The notes under the pieces: model-generated
Databases searched by the model: none
The model's input: the letters and a program-made list of their open reading frames with translations, nothing else
What the model was told of the DNA's origin: nothing
NCBI GenBank assembly: GCA_020849855.1
Contig: JADZFO010000002.1
Location: 1-64,000 of the forward strand
Length of the DNA: 64,000 bases
Source of the DNA: a bacterium
GTDB lineage: Bacteria > 4484-113 > JAFGCY01
Direction: 5' to 3'
Part shown: positions 59,329 to 64,000 of the stretch, one piece after another
How positions within the stretch are numbered: the first letter of the stretch is position 1
Layout: every line of letters begins with the position of its first letter
Program-made: the position numbers and the translations under genes

Positions 59329-60156
59329 ATGAGAGCAGCCAGCAAGCTTCTGCAAGTGAGCGCCAGCGCCCTGGTCCTGGCTGCCGCGTTGCTGCTGGCC
59401 GGCGCGGCGGAAGAGGAGAGCCGCCTGCCGCACGCGGCCACACCGGCCGCCGGCCTGGATGCTTCGCAGCAGGCGATTGCCGAGATGCTCGACGATCAGC
59501 TTTATGAGCGCCTGAGCAGCGACTGGGCGGCCGTCGGCAATGCCGAGCCTTTCTGCAGCGCGGACAACCTGAGCATAATCTCGGTGCCCTCCGGGCTGAA
59601 TGTGTATCTTGTCCGCCAGGACGCTATCCCCGGCGCGCTGAACGACGACGGCGAGCCGGCGAGCGTGGAGGACGTGGTCTTCCGGGCCGAGCAGCTTTAC
59701 GGCAAGACACCGCTGACCCTGCCGCTGCCGACCGGCGACTACGTGCTGGCCCTGCGGCCGGACGGCCGCGAGAGCGGCTTCGACGGCGGCTGTGTCAGAA
59801 AGGCGCAGCGCGACGTGGTGACCGGTACCCTGCGGCATACCTACCACCTGTATCCCTTCGCGCGCGCGGCCGGCGAGTACCAGCTATTTGTGTCGAGCTT
59901 CATTGACCCCGAAACCCCGGACAGCGAGGTGCTGGCCGGCCTGGCCGAGCCCTGGAGCTTCCACCTGCCGGAGGAGCAACTTGCCGCCGCGGTGGGGCAG
60001 GCGACCGGGGCGCCCGAAGCGCTCTTTGGCCGCATCGCCATGGACCTGAACCGCTATGGCCTGGCCTTCTACAGCGACGGCCGCCGCGACTGGCTGGTCA
60101 AGCTGGCGCTGCGCGGCGCGTCCTTTGAGCTGAAGCAGTGGCCTGTTGAGTATTAA
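59329..60156 (+). CDS. Exported protein with PEGA-like domain
   Basis: A 275-residue exported protein; the start is ATG 59329 with a signal ending in LLLAGAA. A beta-rich segment near 80-145 has PEGA-like features (ISVPSGLNVYLVRQD, YGKTPLTLPLPTGDYVLAL), the surface beta-sandwich often found in kinases and cell-wall proteins. The rest is of unknown type (TLRHTYHLYPFARAAGEYQL). The upstream open frame to 59206 is unrelated in style. TATAAC lies 3 nt before the ATG, so the promoter call is weak. Confidence 0.65.
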   Translation: MRAASKLLQVSASALVLAAALLLAGAAEEESRLPHAATPAAGLDASQQAIAEMLDDQLYERLSSDWAAVGNAEPFCSADNLSIISVPSGLNVYLVRQDAIPGALNDDGEPASVEDVVFRAEQLYGKTPLTLPLPTGDYVLALRPDGRESGFDGGCVRKAQRDVVTGTLRHTYHLYPFARAAGEYQLFVSSFIDPETPDSEVLAGLAEPWSFHLPEEQLAAAVGQATGAPEALFGRIAMDLNRYGLAFYSDGRRDWLVKLALRGASFELKQWPVEY

Positions 60157-60177
60157 GCCGGCGCGAGGGGCGCTGTG

Positions 60178-60789
60178 TTACTTCTTGTCCAGCAGCTCAA
60201 GGCGTGTGGTGAACCACTTCTCCTGCGCCGCCGTGAAGGGCTTGCGGCTCTCGGCCTGCACATAGATCAGGCCGTCCTGATGCAGGGCGATGTACATCAG
60301 GGCGTAGGCTGTCTGAGCGCCGACCTTCTGGCTCCATTTGTAGTAGGGCACGCTGATGCTCTTGGCGCTGCCCGCCAGCTTGACGCTCGCCTTGCCGCTG
60401 GGGCTGTGCTTCTTCTGGGCCATGCTGGCTTCGAAGACCTCATCCAGGCGCTGCTGGCTGCCCAAATCGGCAGCGGTGAGGTGCTTCTCCTCACGGGGGA
60501 AGCCGGCCGCCTCAGCCTCGGCCGGAGTCAGGCGCATGCGCGGGCTGCCATAGACCAGCAGGCCGTAATCAGCCGGGTCTGTGGCGTCCGCGCCCTCGGG
60601 CACATGCTTGGCCAGCAGCCCGACGCCGCCGTCCTGATAGCTGATCTCGCTGTTGGCCTCGACGGTGAAGGCGAAGTGGTACTTGTCGTTGACGATGCGC
60701 GTAGCTTTGTCGGTGGCGGCGGAAAGCAGCGCGCAGGCCAGCAGGCCCAGGGCGATCAAGAGGCAGCGATATGAAGCAGAAGGGCGCAC
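60178..60789 (-). CDS. Exported protein of unknown function
   Basis: A 203-residue protein with a signal peptide (CLLIALGLLACALLSAA). The mature part is mixed alpha/beta with no motif that I recognise; YHFAFTVEANSEISYQDGG and ALMYIALHQDGLIYVQAES are its most structured stretches. The start is GTG 60789 with TATCAT 6 nt upstream. It converges with the PEGA-like gene. Confidence 0.55.
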   Translation of the reverse strand: MRPSASYRCLLIALGLLACALLSAATDKATRIVNDKYHFAFTVEANSEISYQDGGVGLLAKHVPEGADATDPADYGLLVYGSPRMRLTPAEAEAAGFPREEKHLTAADLGSQQRLDEVFEASMAQKKHSPSGKASVKLAGSAKSISVPYYKWSQKVGAQTAYALMYIALHQDGLIYVQAESRKPFTAAQEKWFTTRLELLDKK

Positions 60790-60795
60790 GCAGTG

Positions 60796-60801
60796 ATGAT
60801 A
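60796..60801 (-). promoter_or_regulatory. TATCAT -10 box, leaderless gene
   Basis: 6 nt before GTG 60789. Confidence 0.45.
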
Positions 60802-60842
60802 GCTGCCGCTGAAGCCAGCACAAGCGCGGGGTGTCCAGCGGC

Positions 60843-61538
60843 TCAGGCGGGCAGGAGCAGGCGGGCCAGCTCATAGAGGTCATGGGCCACCGCGTCCGCG
60901 CCCTCGATCTCGTGGGCCTCGCCATAGCCATAGGCACAGCCGATGAAGGCCGCCCCGCAGTACCGCGCTGCATCCCGGTCGCTGGCCCGGTCGCCCACCA
61001 TCACTGCAGTGGCCGGATCAACACCAAACTGGGCGGCCGCGCGCGCCAGGCGCGAACCCTTGGAGTCATACTCCGGCGGGCCATAGGGGTACCTTTCTGC
61101 CATCCAGCGCTCATAGCGCGCGTGCTCCCAGACGGCATCGACATAAGTCGGCGTGCCGTTGCTGATCAGCACGATGGTGCGCCCCGCCGCATGCAGCGCC
61201 GTTAGCAGATCTTCGGCGTACTCATACAGGTGCGGCATCCGGGCAACCGCCACCTGCTCGTACTCCAGGCAGAAGCGCTCAAAGTCCTTTCGCACATCTT
61301 CCGGCTGTCCCGGCAGCATCGAGCCATAGAAGTCGATGGGCTCGGCGCCCATGTGCTGGTGGATGATGCTGATGTCGGGCGTCGGGATCTGCAGGCCGTG
61401 CTGCTGCACATAGTCGCGGTGCGCCTCGATTACCGAGCGGGCCACATCCAGCCCGGCAGGGTAAAGCGTACCGTCATTGTCAAAGGCGATCAGCCTTGAG
61501 CTGTGCAGACGCTGCAGCAGAAGCGGGTCAGTGTTCAT
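60843..61538 (-). CDS. HAD-superfamily phosphatase
   Basis: A 231-residue hydrolase. Motif I is IAFDNDGTLYP (DxDxT type), motif II LISNGTPTY, motif III the Lys in DSKGSRLA, and motif IV MVGDRASDRDAA. The helical cap after motif I places it with phosphoglycolate-phosphatase-like enzymes; the substrate cannot be read. The start is ATG 61538, although the frame is open to 61760. It is divergent from ribH, with only 30 bp between the starts, so their promoters overlap. Confidence 0.85.
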   Translation of the reverse strand: MNTDPLLLQRLHSSRLIAFDNDGTLYPAGLDVARSVIEAHRDYVQQHGLQIPTPDISIIHQHMGAEPIDFYGSMLPGQPEDVRKDFERFCLEYEQVAVARMPHLYEYAEDLLTALHAAGRTIVLISNGTPTYVDAVWEHARYERWMAERYPYGPPEYDSKGSRLARAAAQFGVDPATAVMVGDRASDRDAARYCGAAFIGCAYGYGEAHEIEGADAVAHDLYELARLLLPA

Positions 61539-61556
61539 TGCCTGAGGCGGGCATGG

Positions 61557-61562
61557 TAGCAT
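61557..61562 (+). promoter_or_regulatory. TAGCAT -10 box, leaderless ribH
   Basis: 6 nt before GTG 61569. Confidence 0.5.
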
Positions 61563-61568
61563 AGCCGC

Positions 61569-62099
61569 GTGGCCCAGCATCAGCCAGAAGCAAGCAGCGG
61601 CAGCTATCCCGAACTGCAGCCCGGGGGGCCGCTGGCCGGCGACCGCATCGCAATTGTTGCCTCCAGCTGGTACCCGGAGATCATGCGCGGCCTGCTGGCG
61701 GGCAGCCAGAAATGTCTGGAGCGCTTTGAGCTGAACCCCGATGCGGCGGATGTTTTCCACGTTCCGGGCAGCTTTGAGCTGCCCCAGGCCGTGGCCCGCA
61801 TAGCGCGCCTGGCCAGCCTGGAAGCCGGGGAGGTCTCAGCCCCGCGCTACAGCGGAATCGTGGCGCTGGGCTGCGTGATCAAGGGTGAGACGGACCATTA
61901 CGATGTGCTGGTGCATGCCATCGCCGGCGGCATCACCCGCCTGAGCATTGAGCTACCGATGCCAGTGAGCTTTGGTGTTCTCACCTGCCAGGACTTTGCC
62001 CAGGCTCATGCCCGCAGCGGCGATGACCACATGAACAAAGGCTATGAGGCCATGCTGGCCCTGCTGGACATGATGGTATTCCAGCACCGCCTGGGCTGA
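61569..62099 (+). CDS. ribH: 6,7-dimethyl-8-ribityllumazine synthase RibH
   Basis: A 176-residue riboflavin-pathway enzyme joining the pyrimidine and dihydroxybutanone-phosphate substrates. Family signatures: RIAIVASSWYPEIMRGLL, VPGSFELPQAVARIA, LGCVIKGETDHYDVLV and MPVSFGVLTCQDFAQAHAR. It probably assembles into pentamers or 60-mers. No FMN riboswitch or other riboflavin gene is near. The start is GTG 61569, leaderless-type. Confidence 0.95.
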   Translation: MAQHQPEASSGSYPELQPGGPLAGDRIAIVASSWYPEIMRGLLAGSQKCLERFELNPDAADVFHVPGSFELPQAVARIARLASLEAGEVSAPRYSGIVALGCVIKGETDHYDVLVHAIAGGITRLSIELPMPVSFGVLTCQDFAQAHARSGDDHMNKGYEAMLALLDMMVFQHRLG

Positions 62100-62111
62100 G
62101 CACTCGACGGC

Positions 62112-63023
62112 CTACCAGCCCCTGGCGGCCATCCGCTCTTCCTGCGGCATGCTGGCGATGTCCTTGCCGCGCATCGGCTCGCCGAGGCCGGCGCTGATAT
62201 CGGCCAGGGCCTTGGGGTCCTTGAAGTTCAGCACGGCCTGCACAACGGCCCTGGCGCGCGGCGCGGGGTCTTCGCTCTTGAAGATGCCGCTGCCGACGAA
62301 GACCGTCTCCGCGCCAAGCTGCATCATCAGCGCGGCGTCCGCGGGGGTGGCCACGCCGCCGGCGGCGAAATTGGGCACCGGCAGCTTGCCGTGCTCCGCC
62401 ACCCACTGCACGAGGTCAAAGGGTGCGCCGAGGTCGCGGGCTTCGCGCATCAGCTCCTCGCGGCCCAGGGTGCCCAGGCGCTTGATGCCGTTCTGCACCG
62501 TGCGCATGTGGCGCACCGCCTCGACAATGTTGCCGGTGCCGGCCTCGCCCTTGGTGCGCAGCATGGCCGCGCCCTCGCCGATGCGCCGCAGGGCCTCGCC
62601 GAGGTCGCGGCAGCCGCAGACGAAGGGGGCCTTGAAGTCATGCTTCCAGACGTGGTTTGTCTCGTCCGCCGGCGTCAGGACTTCGCTTTCGTCAATGAAG
62701 TCGACGCCGATGGCTTCCAGAATCTGAGCTTCAACGAAGTGCCCGATGCGGCACTTGGCCATCACGGGGATCGACACCGCGCCCATGATCTCCCGGATCA
62801 TGGCCGGGTCGCTCATGCGGGCAATGCCGCCCTGGGCGCGGATGTCAGCCGGCACGCGCTCCAGCGCCATCACCGCCACCGCACCGGCCTGCTCGGCGAT
62901 GACCGCCTGCTCGGGGTTGGTGACGTCCATGATCACGCCATTGCGCAGCATCTCGGCCAAGCCGATCTTGACCGCGAAGGAGCCGGAAACCGGCCCGGAG
63001 CCGTTGACACTTGCCTCGTTCAT
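62112..63023 (-). CDS. pdxS: Pyridoxal 5'-phosphate synthase PdxS
   Basis: A 303-residue PdxS (PLP synthase lyase subunit). The start is ATG 63023 with GAGGT upstream; the frame is open to 63143. The barrel has [61 protein letters not shown]-type glycine loop and [19 protein letters not shown]. It makes PLP from ribose-5-phosphate, glyceraldehyde-3-phosphate and ammonia. The ammonia-supplying partner PdxT is not in this window. Convergent with ribH. Confidence 0.95.
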   Translation of the reverse strand: MNEASVNGSGPVSGSFAVKIGLAEMLRNGVIMDVTNPEQAVIAEQAGAVAVMALERVPADIRAQGGIARMSDPAMIREIMGAVSIPVMAKCRIGHFVEAQILEAIGVDFIDESEVLTPADETNHVWKHDFKAPFVCGCRDLGEALRRIGEGAAMLRTKGEAGTGNIVEAVRHMRTVQNGIKRLGTLGREELMREARDLGAPFDLVQWVAEHGKLPVPNFAAGGVATPADAALMMQLGAETVFVGSGIFKSEDPAPRARAVVQAVLNFKDPKALADISAGLGEPMRGKDIASMPQEERMAARGW

Positions 63024-63068
63024 CTTGCACCTCGGACTGCCGCGCATAAGGCCCGCGGCGGGCAGAGA

Positions 63069-63074
63069 ATGATA
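63069..63074 (-). promoter_or_regulatory. TATCAT -10 box of pdxS
   Basis: About 45 nt before the ATG; leadered with a Shine-Dalgarno. Confidence 0.4.
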
Positions 63075-63147
63075 CCGCCGGGAGCCGCCGCTTCTTTCAC
63101 CCGCTGGCCGGAGGCCGAAAGCGCGGCGCGCGGCCCTGGGCATCCTC

Positions 63148-63153
63148 TACAAT
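63148..63153 (+). promoter_or_regulatory. TACAAT -10 box, leaderless M42 gene
   Basis: 6 nt before ATG 63160. Confidence 0.5.
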
Positions 63154-63159
63154 TCAGAT

Positions 63160-64000
63160 ATGGAAAAGAGCCCGCTGCAGTTCCTGCGCAGCCTCGTTGC
63201 CACACCCGGGCCGACCGGCTTTGAAGCGCCGGTGGTCAAGCGCTGGCTGGAATATGTCAAGCCCTTTGCTGACGAGGTCTTTACGGACTCCTATGGCAAC
63301 GGCTTTGCGGTGCTGAACCCCAAGGGCGACCCCTGCGTGATGCTCACCGGCCATGCCGACGAGATAGGCCTGATGGTGACCTATATCGACGACGAGGGAT
63401 TCATCTGGGTCAAGGCCCTGGGCGGCTATGACCCCAAGGTGGTTACCTCCATGCGGGTCAAGGTGCACGGCAGCGGGCCTGAGGCAAAGAGCGGGCCGCT
63501 GCCCGGTCTGGTCGGCGCACTGCCGCCGCACATGCAGCGCGCCGAGCAGGGCGACCAGGAGCTGAAGGTCTACCGCTTTGGCGAGAACGTCTATGTGGAC
63601 ATCGGCGCCCGCAGCCGCAAGGAATGCGAGCGCTATGTGCGCGTCGGCGATGCCATCTCCATGGACTATGGCTATCGCGAGCTGCGCGGCGACCTGGCCT
63701 GCGGCCGCGGCCTTGATAACAAGATCGGCATCTGGAGCGCGGCTGAGGGCCTGCGCCGGGTGCGCGAGGCCCGCGACCAGGGCAGCCCGCTGGCGGCCAA
63801 GGTTGTGGCCATGGCCTCGGTGCAGGAAGAGATCGGCGGCTATGGCGCGCAGATGGCGGCCTTCCGGATCAACCCGGATGTGGCGATTGCCGTAGATGTG
63901 ACGCAGAGCGTGGACCACCCGGCCACGGAGAAGAAGAAGTTCGGTGATGTGCGCCTGGGCCGCGGGCCGGTGGTGGGCCACGGCAGCGCCAACCACCCGG
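63160..64000 (+). CDS. M42-family aminopeptidase (partial, 3' end outside window)
   Basis: 280 codons are visible from ATG 63160 and the gene runs off the window. It is a cytoplasmic M42 metallopeptidase of the endoglucanase M/TET type: TGHADEIGLMVTYID with the first metal-ligand His and Asp, GRGLDNKIG with the bridging Asp, SVQEEIGGYGA with the catalytic Glu pair, and a third ligand Asp in AVDVTQS. Such enzymes remove N-terminal residues from peptides and often form dodecamers. Members are also annotated as glucanases, usually wrongly. Confidence 0.9.
   Translation, partial: MEKSPLQFLRSLVATPGPTGFEAPVVKRWLEYVKPFADEVFTDSYGNGFAVLNPKGDPCVMLTGHADEIGLMVTYIDDEGFIWVKALGGYDPKVVTSMRVKVHGSGPEAKSGPLPGLVGALPPHMQRAEQGDQELKVYRFGENVYVDIGARSRKECERYVRVGDAISMDYGYRELRGDLACGRGLDNKIGIWSAAEGLRRVREARDQGSPLAAKVVAMASVQEEIGGYGAQMAAFRINPDVAIAVDVTQSVDHPATEKKKFGDVRLGRGPVVGHGSANHP

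Noticed and set aside
63154-63996. A minus-strand open frame at the window end
   Set aside because: Antisense to the partial M42 aminopeptidase gene, which has recognisable metal-binding motifs on the plus strand.

Overview
The window is 64 kb of G+C-rich bacterial DNA with dense, mostly operon-like gene order and a mixture of housekeeping and accessory genes. Several exported proteins carry lipoboxes, and there is an RseP-type site-2 protease, DegP-like proteases, a CheA/CheX pair and a tyrosine phenol-lyase. This fits a diderm-type bacterium, but nothing here fixes the phylum. A recurrent layout of a TANNNT-like -10 box followed by exactly 6 nt and then a GTG or ATG (at least 11 genes) suggests extensive leaderless transcription, as known in Deinococcus-Thermus and Actinobacteria. 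Layout: 0.4-9.7 kb holds a one-direction run of unusual genes: a predicted pseudokinase, a 1981-residue alpha-solenoid protein with an acidic linker, a coiled-coil protein, a Roadblock/LC7-like protein, and an acidic repeat protein that continues the Roadblock frame after a single in-frame TGA. 9.7-15.8 kb: recO, a cohesin/dockerin lipoprotein, rsmA, an AT-richer HEPN-motif gene that looks acquired, a CYTH protein and a NosL-like protein. 15.8-18.8 kb: cheX-cheA. 18.9-23.6 kb: an autoregulated manganese/iron/zinc-type ABC operon (DtxR/MntR regulator, solute-binding lipoprotein, ATPase, two permeases with winged-helix tails) behind a recognisable promoter and a 29-bp palindromic operator. 23.7-31.5 kb: two GyrI-like proteins, a HEAT-type exported protein, a DUF4160/DUF2442 pair inserted at the 3' end of a glutaryl-CoA-dehydrogenase-like gene with a leftover copy of that 3' end, a haem-binding lipoprotein, and a protein made of two pseudopilin-like modules. 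31.5-38 kb: two CPA2 cation/proton antiporters, an ArsR-family regulator with its own operator, tRNA-Pro, a VOC protein, rseP and a small regulator. 38-43.5 kb: proS, then three HtrA/S1C paralogues of which only the middle one keeps a catalytic triad. 43.5-48 kb: gpsA, a WYL regulator, tpl and acpS. 48-56.9 kb: a compact glycogen/alpha-glucan operon (GH57 glucanotransferase/amylase, DUF4912, glgC, glgA, GH57 branching enzyme, pgi). 56.9-58.6 kb: tandem hairpin repeats and a mirrored set of inverted repeats around an AT-richer beta-propeller gene. 58.6-64 kb: a TIM-barrel protein, two exported proteins, a HAD phosphatase, ribH, pdxS and the start of an M42 aminopeptidase that runs off the window. 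How the parts fit: the glycogen genes form one metabolic unit from glucose-6-phosphate exchange to chain elongation and branching; the metal operon is a complete uptake unit with feedback; the HtrA trio looks like one active protease with two pseudoenzyme partners. The clearest candidates for undescribed biology are the first 9 kb cluster, the HtrA trio, the two insertion scars (26.97/27.68 kb and 56.9/58.5 kb), the HEPN-type gene and the leaderless-promoter grammar.
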